Source: Actinospineispora spinosispora DSM 44797 (GTDB lineage: Bacteria; Actinomycetota; Actinomycetes; Mycobacteriales; Pseudonocardiaceae). From it: a DNA stretch of 64,000 bases. Of the stretch, positions 8,666 to 18,145 are shown in pieces. Below the pieces are notes generated by a model. It made no database searches. It was not told the origin of the DNA and worked only from the letters and a program-made list of their open reading frames with translations. The position numbers and the translations under genes were made by a program. Every line of letters starts with the position of its first letter. The first letter of the stretch is position 1. The DNA lies in the NCBI RefSeq assembly GCF_000429025.1, contig NZ_AUBB01000038.1:1-64000 (forward strand), written 5' to 3'.

Positions 8666-11600
8666 CATCGCGATCGTCGGGATCGGCTGTCGTCTCCCGG
8701 GTGGGGTCACCGACCAGGAGTCGCTGTGGCGGCTGCTCACCGACGGCGTCGACGCGATCGGCCCGGTGCCGGCCGACCGGTGGGACGTCGACCGGTTCTA
8801 CTCGCCGCGCTCGCAGCAGCCGGGCCGGATGAATGCCCGCGAAGCCGGTTTCCTCGACGCGATCGACGGTTTCGACGCCGCGTTCTTCGGCATCTCCGGG
8901 CGGGTCGCCGAGCAGATGGACCCGCAGCAGCGGCTGCTCCTCGAGGTCGCGTGGGAAGCACTGGAGGACGCCGGCATCGTCCCGGACCGGCTCGCCGGCG
9001 GCGACACCGGTGTGTTCGTCGGTGGGTGCAGCCAGGACTACGGCGGGCTGCAGACCGCGCCCGGTGAGCTGGAGGGACTCGGCCCGCACTCGGCGACCGG
9101 CACGTTCATGTCGATCCTGTCCAACCGGCTGTCCTACACGTTCGACCTGCGCGGGCCGAGCATGACGATCGACACCGCGTGCTCGTCCTCGCTGGTCGCG
9201 GTGCACCTGGCCGCGCAGAGCCTGCGGCGCGGGGAGAGCGGGCTGGCGATCGCGGGTGGCGTCAACCTGATGCTGACCCCGCAGTTCCCGATCGCGCTGA
9301 GCCAGGCCTCGATGCTGTCGCCGGACGCCCGGTCGCGCGCGTTCGACTCGCGCGCCAACGGCTACGTCCGGGGCGAGGGCGCCGGCGTGATCGTGCTGAA
9401 GCCCCTCGCTCAGGCGCTGGAGGACCGCGACCGGGTGTACGCGGTGATCCGCGGCTCGGCGGTCAACCAGGACGGCCGCACCCAGGGCATCACGCTGCCC
9501 AGCGGGACCGCGCAGGCCGCGAACTTCCGCGACGCACTGGCCGAGGCCGGTGTGACCGGCGCCGAGGTCGGGTACGTCGAGGCGCACGGCACCGGCACCC
9601 CGGTCGGCGACCCGATCGAGGCGAACGCGCTGGGCGAGGTGCTGTCGGTGCGCCGCGAGCACCTCGGGTACCTCGGGTCGATCAAGACGAACATCGGGCA
9701 CCTGGAGGCGGGTGCCGGCATCGCCGGGCTGATCAAGGCCGCGATCAGCGTGCACCGCCGCGAGATCCCGCCGACGCTGCACTACCGCGCGCCGAACCCG
9801 GCGATCGACTTCGACTCCTGGAACCTCGCCGTCCCGACCGAGACGCTGCCCTGGCCGGAGCACTACGCGATGCCGATCGCGGCGGTCAACTCGTTCGGCT
9901 TCGGCGGCACCAACGCCAACGTCGTCATCGCGGCCCCGCCCCCCGTGAGTGATTTGGGCTGCTCCGGCAGCCCAAATCACTCACGGGTCCTGACCTTGAG
10001 TGCTCGTAGTGAGGTGGGGCTGGCTCGGCTGGCGGAGGCGTTCGCCGACAAGCTCGACGCGGAACCGGACGTCGACCTGGAGCGGCTGGGCGCGCATCTG
10101 GCATTGCGGCGCAGTCACCACAACCACCGGCTCAGCGTCCTGGCCGGGGACGCCGCGGCGGGGCTGCGGGCCTTCGCCGACGGCCGGCCCTCGCCGAGCG
10201 TCACCGCCGGGGTGGTGCGCAAGAAGCAGGGCAAGGTCGCGTTCCTGTTCAACGGCCAGGGTCCGCAGTGGTGGGCGATGGGCCGCCAGCTCCTGGAGAC
10301 CAGCCCGGTCTACCGGGAGAAGATCCTCGAGTGCGACCGGCTCGCGCGCAAGTACCTGGGCTGGTCGATCTACGAGGAGCTGATCGCCGACGAGCAGTCC
10401 TCCCACGTCCAGTCGACCTACTGCCTGCAGCCGACGATGTTCGCGCTGCAGGTCGCGCTCGCCGAGCTGTGGCGTGCTCACGGCGTCGTCCCGGACGGCG
10501 TCCTCGGGCACAGCATGGGCGAGATCGCCGCCGCCCACGTGTCCGGCTCGCTCGACCTGGACACCGCGTTGGAGGTCATCTGTCACCGCTCGCGCATCCA
10601 GGAGACGGCCGATCCGACCGGCGCGATGATGTTCGTCGCGCTCAGCGAGCCGGAGGCCGCCGCGCTGTGCGCACAGCACCCGGACGACATGTGGATCTCC
10701 GCGCGCAACTCTCCGCGCGCCTCCACCCTGTCCGGTCGCCGCGAGGTGCTGGACCGGGTCGCCGAGCAGCTCACCGAGCAGGGGGTGTTCGCGCGCATCC
10801 TGAAGGTCAACTGCGCCTGCCACAGCTCCGACATGGACCCGCTGCGCGACGAGCTCGTCGACATCCTGGCCGACGTGCGGGGTGGCCCGTCGCGGCTGCC
10901 GATGTACTCGACGATGACCGGCGCGCTGGTCGAGGGCACCGAGCTGAGCACCGAGTACTGGTGGCGCAACTTCCGTCAGCCGGTGCTGTTCGAACCGGGC
11001 ATCCGCGCGATGATCGCGGACGGGTTCGACACGTTCATCGAGCTGTCCCCGCACCCGGTGCTGGGTAACTCGCTGGGTGAGATCCTCACCGACGCCGGTC
11101 TCGATGGGGTGGTCCTCACCTCGCTGTCGCGTAAGAAGCAGGACTGGGACAGCTTCCTCGGCGCGTTCGGCGTGCTCTACACCTCCGGCGGCCACATCGA
11201 CTGGACGCTGCCCTACCCGGGCGGCGCCGCCGCGGTGGAGCTGCCGACGAACCGGTGGGTCCACGAGTCGTACTGGAACGAGAGCGAGGTGTCGCGGCGC
11301 TACCGGGCGGGCGGCCAGGCGCACCCGATGCTCAAGGCGGTCGACTCGGTGCGCCCGACGTGGGAGATTCGCTGGTCGGACCACCGGCTGAGCTGGGTGG
11401 GCGGCCACGACATCTTCGGTTCGGTCATCGTTCCCGGAGCGTCCTATGTGGAGGCGGCGCTCGTCGCGGCACGTGAGCTGACCGGTGAGTCGTGCGCTCT
11501 GGCGTACGTCTCGTTCGAACGGGCCTGCGTGCTCCCGGCGGAGGAACACCAGCTGAGTCGTCTGGAGCTGAACCCGGACGACGGCACCTTCGAGGTGCAC

Positions 11601-14600
11601 CACCGCTCGGTACGGGGCGCCAACTGGACGCGTGCGGTGCGTGGCCGTTTCCACCGCGATCCGGTGTCCGAACCGCGCTCCTTCAGTCTCGACGAGATAC
11701 GGGGACGCTGCGACCGCAGCTTCAGCGCGACGCAGGTCTACGGCACGTTCCGGACCAAGGGCTACCACTACGGTCCCGCGTTCTGCGGCATCGAACGGCT
11801 CTACGCCGGCACCGGTGAGGCGCTGGCGAAGATCAGCATCCCGCGCACGCTGCGCCGGACCGCCGCCGACTACCTGTTCCACCCCGCGGTCCTTGACGCG
11901 TTCTTCCAGAGCGCCATCCTGCACCCGACCAGCGACGACCCCGGCGAGCTGCTGCCGTACGCGTACCTGCCGACCGGCATCGAGAACATCCGTCTGCACG
12001 GCGACCCGAGTACCGCGACCTGGTGCTACAGCTCGGCGCGCAAGTTCGACGAGAGCGGCCTGTCGGTCGACATCTACGTGCTCGACGCGGCCGGCGAGGT
12101 GGTCGCCGAGTACACCCGTCTGCACGGCAAGGTCGTGCCCCGGACCGGTGTGGACGCCGAGGAGCGCCTGGAGGACCACCTCTACCAGCTGACCTGGCGC
12201 GCCGACCCCGCCGCGACCGAGGCTCCCGCGACCAGCGCGCTGACCAGTACCCCGAGCGACATCGCGGCGAGCATCGACGTCAGCACGTTCGTCGACCGTC
12301 TGGCGCGGGCCGACTACGCGGGCGCCTACCAGGACGACGTGCGCGAACTCTGCGCCGCCTACACGTGGGCCTGCCTGAGCGCCTTCGGTCAGCCACTCAC
12401 CCCGGGCTCGACCTTCACCCCCGACGACCTGGCCGACCTGGTGCCGAGGTTCCACCGGGTCCTGCGCACCTACCTGCGCGATCTGGTCACCGACGGCCTC
12501 CTCACCGAGCAAGACGGCACGTACACAGCCGTGAGTGATTTGGGTTGCCAGGGCAACCCAAATCACTCACGGGAGCTGTGGGCGCGGGCGCTGACCCGGC
12601 ATCCGTCGTGCGTGTGGGAGCTGCTGCTGCTGCGCAAGACCGGTGAACGGCTGCACGAGGTCCTCACCGGGGTCCTCGACCCGCTGCACCTGCTGTTCCC
12701 GGAGGGCTCGCAGGACGAGACCGAGCCGATCTACCAGAGCTCCCCGATCGCGCGGCTGTACAACCAGCTGGCGCGCGAGGCGGTGCGCCGGTTCGTCGAG
12801 ACCGCCGACCCGAGGCGCACGCTGCGCATCCTGGAGGTCGGCGGCGGCACCGGCGGCCTGACCGCGAACGTGCTGCCGGTCCTGCCGGCCGACCGCTGCG
12901 AGTACGTCTTCACCGACGTCTCGCCCGCGTTCGCGCACGCCGCACAGGAACGGTTCGCCGCGTACCCGAACCTGTCGACGCAGGTCCTGGACCTGGAGCA
13001 CGACCCGGTCGAGCAGGGTCTCCTGGCCGGAACGTTCGACATGGTCCTCGCCTCGGACGTCCTGCACGCCACGTCGGACCTGAAGAAGACGCTGCTGCAG
13101 ATCAGCGAGCTGCTCGCGCCCGGCGGCGTGCTCGGCCTGATCGAGGCGATGCCCGGCAACCGGTTCCTGGACATGACGTTCGGGCTGACCACCGGATGGT
13201 GGTCGGGCCGCGACCTGGCGCTGCGCCCGGACGGCCCGCTGCTCGACGTCCCCGGCTGGCGCGCGGCGCTGACCTCGGTCGGCTACGACCAGGTCGCGGC
13301 CCTCGCCGACCCCGGGCACGAGGGCCCCGGCTCCCAGACGCTGCTGCTGGCCGCCGTGGGGTCGCACCCGGCGGAGCACGTCGCGCAACCGGCGGCCGAG
13401 CCGGGCGACTGGCTGATCCTCGCCGACCCCGGCGACGCGCTCGGCGCCCAGCTGGTCGCACTGATCACCGACCAGGGCGGCCGGGCGACGCTCACCAGCG
13501 AAGCCGACCTCCCGGACCTGGCAGCCACCACCGGCGTCGTGACGATCGTCGGCCGCACCCAGTCCGGCGACCGCCCCGACGCGGAAACCCTGGTCACGCA
13601 CGGCACGAACGCCTGCCTGACCCTGACCAACTTGCTACGCACCCTGGCCGAGTCCAACCCGGACACCTGGCCAAGGCTCTACACGATCACCCAGGGCGCC
13701 CACACCCTCTCCACCCCCACACACCCCCTCACCCCCGCGAGTCGGGGTTCTCAGCACACCGAGTCGGGCGCCTCAGCACACCGGGAGGTGTGCTCACACC
13801 CCCAACTCGGTGTGCCCACGTCCCCGACTCGCGCGGGTTCGGCGCCCGCCTTCTCCGCGAGTCGGGCGTCCGAGCACGGCGAGTCGGGAGATCCGGCACA
13901 CGAGCAGGTGTGCTCAGACTCCCGACTCGGTGTGCCCGCGTCCCCGACTCGCGCGGGTTCGGCACCCGCCTCCTCCGCGAGTCGGGCGTCCGAGCACGGC
14001 GAGTCGGGAGATTCAGCACACGAGCAGGTGTGCTCAAACCCCCAGCTCGGTGTGCCCACGTCCCCTACTCGCGTGGGTTCGGCACCCGCCTCCTCCGCGA
14101 GTCGGGCGTCGCAGCACAGCGAGTCGGGCACGTCAGCACCGCGAGTCGGGGATTCCGTCAGCGCGAGTCGGGATATTCAGCAGGGCGAGTCGGGAGATTC
14201 GTCCGCGCGAGTCGGGACATCCGCCGCGACGGGCCAGAGCCTTGGCGCGACGGGCCGAAGCCTTGGCGTGACGAGCCACAGGGCCGGGCTGACGGAAACC
14301 GCGACTCATCCTGACGAAAACCCCGACTCGCCGGGTGCGGGCGTGGTCGCGGGCGGGCCGGTGTGGGGGTTCGCGACCGTGGCGGGGCTGGAGTTCCCGC
14401 AGGCGCGGCTCACCATGATCGATCTGGCCGCCGAGCCGGAGCCGGACGACGCGCGCCATGTGTGGGACGTCCTGCGCGCGCCGACGGCCGAGCGGGAGCT
14501 GGCGATCCGCGCCGGCCAGCGGTTCGTCCGCCGTCTCACCCCACTGCCCGCGAAGGACGTCGTCCCGCCGGTGAGGGCAACCGAGCTGGCGGCCGACGCC

Positions 14601-16685
14601 GGGTACGCACTCGAGCTGCGCTCCCCGGGCGAGCTGGCCGAACTGCACTTCGCCGAGACGCGACGGCCCGCGCCGCAACCCAGCGAGGTCGAGGTGGAGG
14701 TCCGCGCGGCCGGGCTGAACTTCCTGGACGTCATGACTGCGCTCGGTCAGGTCCCGCCCCTGGAGTCGTCGAGCGAGTTCCGGTTCGGCGCCGAGGCCGC
14801 CGGTGTCGTCACCCGGGTCGGGGCCGAGAGCAGTCTGAAGATCGGCGACCAGGTCATGGTCGTCCACAGCGCGCAGGGCACTCTCGCCTCGCACGTCACC
14901 CTCGACGCGCGTTGTGTCGTTGCCAAGCCGGAGCGGCTGAGCTTCGAGGAGGCGGCGTCGGTCCCGATCGTCTTCCTCACCGCCTGGTATGCCCTCGAGG
15001 AGCTCGCCAGGATCCGCTCCGGCGACCGCGTGCTGATCCATTCGGCCGCCGGCGGCACCGGGCTGGCCGCGATCCAGATCGCGCTGCGCGCCGGCGCCGA
15101 GGTCTTCGCCACCGCCGGCACAGAGGAGAAGCGGTCGCTGCTGACCGAGCTGGGCGTCCATCACGTGATGGATTCCCGCTCACTGCGCTTCGTCGACGAC
15201 ATCCACCACGCCACCGACGGCCACGGCGTCGACGTCGTGCTCAACTCGATCGCCGGCGACGTCGCCGCGCGCACCCTCGACTGCCTCGCCCCTTACGGCC
15301 GGTTCGTGGAGATCGGCAAACGTGACCTGCTGGACAACCGCAAGCTGGGCCTGCGCCCGTTCCTGCGCAACCTGAGCTACTTCAGCTTCGACCTGCGCCA
15401 GCTGCTGGTGGACCGCCCCGAGCAGGTGCGCGCCACGCTGAACCACCTGTCCGAGCTGTTCGCCGGCGGCCAGCTGCGGCCGCTGCCGTACCGGGTGTGG
15501 CAGCCCAGCCAGACCGAGGCAGCGTTCCGGCAGATGGCGGCCGCCCGCCACATCGGCAAGCTGGTCATCGCGATGGACGAACGCGACGTCGACGTGCGTC
15601 CGCTGCCGCGACCGATGCAGCCGGCCGGCACCTGGCTCATCACCGGCGGCTTCGGCGGTCTCGGCCTGGCGATGGCCGACGCGCTGGCCACCGAGGGCGT
15701 CCGGAACCTGGTGCTGCTGGGCCGCTCCGGCCCGGCGAGCGATGAGGCGAAACAGACCCTGGAGCTGCTGCGCGACCGCGGCGTCACGGTGACGGCCGAG
15801 GCCGTCGACATCACCGACCGCGCCGCGCTGAGCGAGGTCGTCGACCGCGTCGGAACCGGGCTGCGCGGGGTCCTGCACTGCGCGATGGTCCTGGACGACG
15901 CGCTGGTCACCGAGCTCGACGAGCCCCGGATGGCCAGGGCGATCCGGCCCAAGGCACTCGGCGCGTGGCACCTGCACGAGCTGACCGCGCACCTGCCGCT
16001 GGACGCGTTTGTGCTGTTCTCCTCGGCGACGTCGATGATCGGCAACATCGGCCAGGCGAACTACGGCGCCGCGAACGCCTTCCTCGACCACCTCGCCCAG
16101 CTGCGCAGGCACCAGGGACTCCCGGCGCTGGCGATCAACTTCGGCGCGGTGTCCGACGCCGGGTACGTGGCACGCAACGCCGAGGTCGCCCGGCTGGTCG
16201 GCGCGGCCGGGCTGCGGGACTTCACCGCCGCCCAGGCCTACCGGGTCATGCGGCTGCTGCTGACCGGGCAGCACCCGAACACCGGTGTCCTGCCGATGGA
16301 CTGGTCGACGTTCTTCGCCCGCCACGGTTTCGACGCCGACACCCAGCCACGCTACGCGCCGCTGTACGAGGCATGGTCCGGGGAGACGATCGGCGCGGCG
16401 GCGGGCGGCACGCTGGCCCAGCAGCTGCGCGCGCACACCGGCGACGCCCGCGACGAGCTGCTGCGTGCCGGTCTGAAGGCCAGGGTGAGCACGGTGCTCG
16501 GCATGCCGTTGTCCGACCTGGACGACGACAAACCGCTGATGGACTATCTCGACTCGCTGCTCGCGGTGGAGATCTGCGCGTGGCTGGAACGGGAGCTCGG
16601 CGCGAAGGTGACGATCATGGAGCTGATGAAGGGCCCGAGCGTCGCGCAGCTGGCGGAGCGACTGCTGGGGGAGATGGCCGCATGA
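8649..16685 (+). CDS. Single-module, highly reducing type I polyketide synthase (KS-AT-DH-MT-ER-KR-ACP)
   Basis: This 2678-residue multidomain synthase carries a full reductive and methylating set. KS: Cys178 in DTACSSS, His313 in HGTGTPVGD, His351 in NIGHLEAG. AT: GQGPQWWAMG, active Ser622 in GHSMGE, and CACH where YASH or HAFH is usual. DH: HDIFGSVIVP and the LDAFFQ acid. C-methyltransferase: LEVGGGTGG. ER: HSAAGGTG. KR: GGFGGLGLA with the NYGAANAF active site and an LDD motif. ACP: the serine in MDYLDSLLAVE. The order matches fungal iterative highly reducing PKSs. Three oddities lie in linkers: palindrome-encoded residues 433-446 and 1295-1308, and a 40-residue-period repeat block at about 1695-1895 between MT and ER. 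The TTG start at 8649 follows GGAGGG. The stop overlaps the hydrolase start (ATGA). Confidence 0.96.
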   Translation: MTPTSDIAIVGIGCRLPGGVTDQESLWRLLTDGVDAIGPVPADRWDVDRFYSPRSQQPGRMNAREAGFLDAIDGFDAAFFGISGRVAEQMDPQQRLLLEVAWEALEDAGIVPDRLAGGDTGVFVGGCSQDYGGLQTAPGELEGLGPHSATGTFMSILSNRLSYTFDLRGPSMTIDTACSSSLVAVHLAAQSLRRGESGLAIAGGVNLMLTPQFPIALSQASMLSPDARSRAFDSRANGYVRGEGAGVIVLKPLAQALEDRDRVYAVIRGSAVNQDGRTQGITLPSGTAQAANFRDALAEAGVTGAEVGYVEAHGTGTPVGDPIEANALGEVLSVRREHLGYLGSIKTNIGHLEAGAGIAGLIKAAISVHRREIPPTLHYRAPNPAIDFDSWNLAVPTETLPWPEHYAMPIAAVNSFGFGGTNANVVIAAPPPVSDLGCSGSPNHSRVLTLSARSEVGLARLAEAFADKLDAEPDVDLERLGAHLALRRSHHNHRLSVLAGDAAAGLRAFADGRPSPSVTAGVVRKKQGKVAFLFNGQGPQWWAMGRQLLETSPVYREKILECDRLARKYLGWSIYEELIADEQSSHVQSTYCLQPTMFALQVALAELWRAHGVVPDGVLGHSMGEIAAAHVSGSLDLDTALEVICHRSRIQETADPTGAMMFVALSEPEAAALCAQHPDDMWISARNSPRASTLSGRREVLDRVAEQLTEQGVFARILKVNCACHSSDMDPLRDELVDILADVRGGPSRLPMYSTMTGALVEGTELSTEYWWRNFRQPVLFEPGIRAMIADGFDTFIELSPHPVLGNSLGEILTDAGLDGVVLTSLSRKKQDWDSFLGAFGVLYTSGGHIDWTLPYPGGAAAVELPTNRWVHESYWNESEVSRRYRAGGQAHPMLKAVDSVRPTWEIRWSDHRLSWVGGHDIFGSVIVPGASYVEAALVAARELTGESCALAYVSFERACVLPAEEHQLSRLELNPDDGTFEVHHRSVRGANWTRAVRGRFHRDPVSEPRSFSLDEIRGRCDRSFSATQVYGTFRTKGYHYGPAFCGIERLYAGTGEALAKISIPRTLRRTAADYLFHPAVLDAFFQSAILHPTSDDPGELLPYAYLPTGIENIRLHGDPSTATWCYSSARKFDESGLSVDIYVLDAAGEVVAEYTRLHGKVVPRTGVDAEERLEDHLYQLTWRADPAATEAPATSALTSTPSDIAASIDVSTFVDRLARADYAGAYQDDVRELCAAYTWACLSAFGQPLTPGSTFTPDDLADLVPRFHRVLRTYLRDLVTDGLLTEQDGTYTAVSDLGCQGNPNHSRELWARALTRHPSCVWELLLLRKTGERLHEVLTGVLDPLHLLFPEGSQDETEPIYQSSPIARLYNQLAREAVRRFVETADPRRTLRILEVGGGTGGLTANVLPVLPADRCEYVFTDVSPAFAHAAQERFAAYPNLSTQVLDLEHDPVEQGLLAGTFDMVLASDVLHATSDLKKTLLQISELLAPGGVLGLIEAMPGNRFLDMTFGLTTGWWSGRDLALRPDGPLLDVPGWRAALTSVGYDQVAALADPGHEGPGSQTLLLAAVGSHPAEHVAQPAAEPGDWLILADPGDALGAQLVALITDQGGRATLTSEADLPDLAATTGVVTIVGRTQSGDRPDAETLVTHGTNACLTLTNLLRTLAESNPDTWPRLYTITQGAHTLSTPTHPLTPASRGSQHTESGASAHREVCSHPQLGVPTSPTRAGSAPAFSASRASEHGESGDPAHEQVCSDSRLGVPASPTRAGSAPASSASRASEHGESGDSAHEQVCSNPQLGVPTSPTRVGSAPASSASRASQHSESGTSAPRVGDSVSASRDIQQGESGDSSARVGTSAATGQSLGATGRSLGVTSHRAGLTETATHPDENPDSPGAGVVAGGPVWGFATVAGLEFPQARLTMIDLAAEPEPDDARHVWDVLRAPTAERELAIRAGQRFVRRLTPLPAKDVVPPVRATELAADAGYALELRSPGELAELHFAETRRPAPQPSEVEVEVRAAGLNFLDVMTALGQVPPLESSSEFRFGAEAAGVVTRVGAESSLKIGDQVMVVHSAQGTLASHVTLDARCVVAKPERLSFEEAASVPIVFLTAWYALEELARIRSGDRVLIHSAAGGTGLAAIQIALRAGAEVFATAGTEEKRSLLTELGVHHVMDSRSLRFVDDIHHATDGHGVDVVLNSIAGDVAARTLDCLAPYGRFVEIGKRDLLDNRKLGLRPFLRNLSYFSFDLRQLLVDRPEQVRATLNHLSELFAGGQLRPLPYRVWQPSQTEAAFRQMAAARHIGKLVIAMDERDVDVRPLPRPMQPAGTWLITGGFGGLGLAMADALATEGVRNLVLLGRSGPASDEAKQTLELLRDRGVTVTAEAVDITDRAALSEVVDRVGTGLRGVLHCAMVLDDALVTELDEPRMARAIRPKALGAWHLHELTAHLPLDAFVLFSSATSMIGNIGQANYGAANAFLDHLAQLRRHQGLPALAINFGAVSDAGYVARNAEVARLVGAAGLRDFTAAQAYRVMRLLLTGQHPNTGVLPMDWSTFFARHGFDADTQPRYAPLYEAWSGETIGAAAGGTLAQQLRAHTGDARDELLRAGLKARVSTVLGMPLSDLDDDKPLMDYLDSLLAVEICAWLERELGAKVTIMELMKGPSVAQLAERLLGEMAA
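9942..9987. repeat. GTGAGTG palindrome inside the PKS gene (KS-AT linker)
   Basis: Perfect 21-base arms (9942-9962 and 9967-9987) surround TCCG. Read in frame from 9945 it encodes VSDLGCSGSPNHSR, 14 residues between the end of the KS and the KS-AT linker. The 42-base length keeps the frame. Confidence 0.85.
12530..12571. repeat. GTGAGTG palindrome inside the PKS gene (between DH and MT)
   Basis: Perfect 20-base arms (12530-12549 and 12552-12571) surround AG. Read in frame from 12531 it encodes VSDLGCQGNPNHSR, almost the same peptide as the element near 9942. It lies between the dehydratase and methyltransferase domains. Confidence 0.85.
13737..14330. repeat. 120-bp tandem repeats inserted in frame in the PKS gene
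   Basis: Three consecutive 120-base units start at 13737, 13857 and 13977, followed by a degenerate tail from 14097 to about 14330. Each begins GCGAGTCGGG and ends near CGCCTCCTCC. Units contain inverted segments (CGAGTCGGGAG with CTCCCGACTCG; GCACAC with GTGTGC), so each can fold as a hairpin. In the PKS frame a unit encodes 40 residues, such as ASRASEHGESGD followed by SPTRAGSAP. Several other frames are also open here, as expected when 120 is a multiple of 3. The block separates the MT region from the ER. Confidence 0.85.
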
Positions 16686-17545
16686 CCGAGGTGGACGACC
16701 GGGTGACCGTCGAGGAAGTCGAGTTCGCGCTGCCCCGCGCCGGTATCACGCTGCGGGGCAGGCGCAGGGCAGGCGCCGGCATCCCGACGCTGTTGCTGCA
16801 CGGCTGGCTGGACAACTGCGCGAGCTTCGCGCCGCTGCTGCACCGCGCCGGCTCGCTGGCCGGTGAGCTGGTCGCGGTGGACCTGCCCGGGCACGGCCTC
16901 TCCGACCCGGTCACGTCGCTGACCTGCAGCTACTTCGACCATGTTGCGACGATCCTGGAACTGGTGCACACCCAGGGCTGGGACCGGATCAACCTGATCG
17001 GACATTCGCTCGGCGGTGCGCTGTCCAGCCTGGTCGCCGGACTGCGCCCGGGCCTGATCGACCGGCTGGTGCTGATCGACGCGATCGGTCCGCTGTCCCA
17101 GCAACCGGACTCCGGCCGCGAGACGATCGCCCGCTACCTGGACGCCTACCTGGCCGACCGTCCCGCGCCGGTCTACCGGTCCCGGGGTCAGGCGGTGATG
17201 GCGAGGGTCGCGCTGGCCGACATCCTCCTGGACACCGCGCAGCTGTTGGTCGAACGAGACCTGCATCCGGTCCCCGGCGGCTTCTCCTGGCGCAGTGACA
17301 ACCGCCTGCGCTACCCGTCGCCGGTGATCTTCACCGAACCGCAGGTGCTGTCCTACCTGAACAGCATCACCGCGCCGACCCTGCTCGTACACGCCGAACG
17401 CACCGCGCTGCACGAACCGTTCTACCCGGCGCGCTTCACCGCGGTCCCCGACATGCGGCAGGTGACCCTGCCCGGCGGCCACCACCTGCACATCGAGAAC
17501 CCCGACCAGGTCAGCGAGGCGATCCTAGGTTTCCTCACGAGCTGA
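16682..17545 (+). CDS. Alpha/beta-fold hydrolase (probable polyketide-releasing thioesterase or editing hydrolase)
   Basis: This 287-residue single-domain alpha/beta hydrolase has the oxyanion segment LLLHGWLDN, the nucleophile elbow GHSLGG, and the C-terminal catalytic histidine region GGHHLHIENP. No signal peptide or membrane segment is visible, so it should act in the cytoplasm. The ATG overlaps the PKS stop (ATGA), so it is coupled to the PKS. The PKS lacks its own thioesterase, which makes chain release from the ACP the natural role, as with the trans-acting hydrolases of fungal highly reducing PKSs. Hydrolysis of another intermediate is possible. Confidence 0.92.
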   Translation: MTEVDDRVTVEEVEFALPRAGITLRGRRRAGAGIPTLLLHGWLDNCASFAPLLHRAGSLAGELVAVDLPGHGLSDPVTSLTCSYFDHVATILELVHTQGWDRINLIGHSLGGALSSLVAGLRPGLIDRLVLIDAIGPLSQQPDSGRETIARYLDAYLADRPAPVYRSRGQAVMARVALADILLDTAQLLVERDLHPVPGGFSWRSDNRLRYPSPVIFTEPQVLSYLNSITAPTLLVHAERTALHEPFYPARFTAVPDMRQVTLPGGHHLHIENPDQVSEAILGFLTS

Positions 17546-17588
17546 ACCCCGGCTTTGGTGGCTTGGAGTTATCAGGCAGGATTGTCCG

Positions 17589-17801
17589 ATGGCTGCTCCC
17601 TCCATGAACGCGATCGTCGCGCGCTTGGCCGCTCTTGAGGCGCGCCTGGCTGATATTGAGGGCCCGTACGCCGAAGCTCAATACCGGACCCGCCGTGACG
17701 TAACCGGCATCCGCATTACCGTTGAGCGTATGGCGGAGCGGGCGGGTGTTCCGGTAGCGACGGACGCGGATATCGACGCCGCGCTTGACGAGGAAGCCTG
17801 A
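17589..17801 (+). CDS. Small hypothetical helical protein
   Basis: This 70-residue protein is not recognised. The N-terminal half, with IVARLAALEARLADIEG, is predicted to be an amphipathic helix or short coiled coil. The C-terminal half is acidic (DADIDAALDEEA). A CAGGCAGG-like ribosome binding site precedes the ATG. It lies 59 bases upstream of the MazE-like gene and could be part of that module. GC content is lower than in the PKS genes. Confidence 0.6.
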   Translation: MAAPSMNAIVARLAALEARLADIEGPYAEAQYRTRRDVTGIRITVERMAERAGVPVATDADIDAALDEEA

Positions 17802-17847
17802 TTCAGGCACTCAGCTCGTGGCGCGTGCTCTCGCATATGTTCGGGCG

Positions 17848-17853
17848 TATACT
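17848..17853 (+). promoter_or_regulatory. -10 box for a leaderless antitoxin transcript
   Basis: TATACT lies seven bases before the ATG of the antitoxin gene, the spacing expected when transcription starts at the first base of the start codon. No ribosome binding site is visible. GCATA (17833) and TATGC (17860) form an inverted repeat around it, a plausible site for autorepression by the antitoxin/toxin complex. Confidence 0.6.
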
Positions 17854-17860
17854 TTGACGT

Positions 17861-18145
17861 ATGCGTACCAACACGCCCGCCGGGGCTGTCAGTCCGAAGC
17901 TGGTGAAGCCGAGGTCGCCCGATGACATCACGACCATGCGGGTACGTCGCGCGACCCTCGCCAAGCTGGAGCAGCGGAAGGTGGAACTGGGCGCTTCGTC
18001 GTTGGACGAGGCGCTGGAGACCATCCTGTTCCGCCAGCGGTCCTACGAGGCCATCGCGCGGTTGAAGGCCAACCCCGACGAGCTGGCCGACTACCAGGGT
18101 GCCGCGCACGAATGGGCCGAGGTCGACGTCGAGGTACATGGGTGA
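17861..18145 (+). CDS. MazE-like antitoxin
   Basis: This 94-residue protein sits directly upstream of a MazF-type toxin, with stop and start overlapping (GTGA). The middle section, TTMRVRRATLAKLEQRK, looks like a ribbon-helix-helix DNA-binding unit. The C-terminal tail is acidic (WAEVDVEVHG), as in antitoxins that wrap around their toxin. Expected roles are neutralisation of the toxin and repression of the operon. It has no close similarity to E. coli MazE; the call rests on size, order and the RHH-like pattern. Confidence 0.72.
   Translation: MRTNTPAGAVSPKLVKPRSPDDITTMRVRRATLAKLEQRKVELGASSLDEALETILFRQRSYEAIARLKANPDELADYQGAAHEWAEVDVEVHG

Noticed and set aside
9981-12566. 861-codon minus-strand ORF opposite the PKS gene
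   Set aside because: It is a shadow of the PKS reading frame: low-complexity Arg/Val/Gly protein without any family motif, ending in the two palindromes. High GC keeps such antisense frames open.
13737-14330. CRISPR array
   Set aside because: The 120-base units are contiguous with no unique spacers of constant length and no cas genes nearby.
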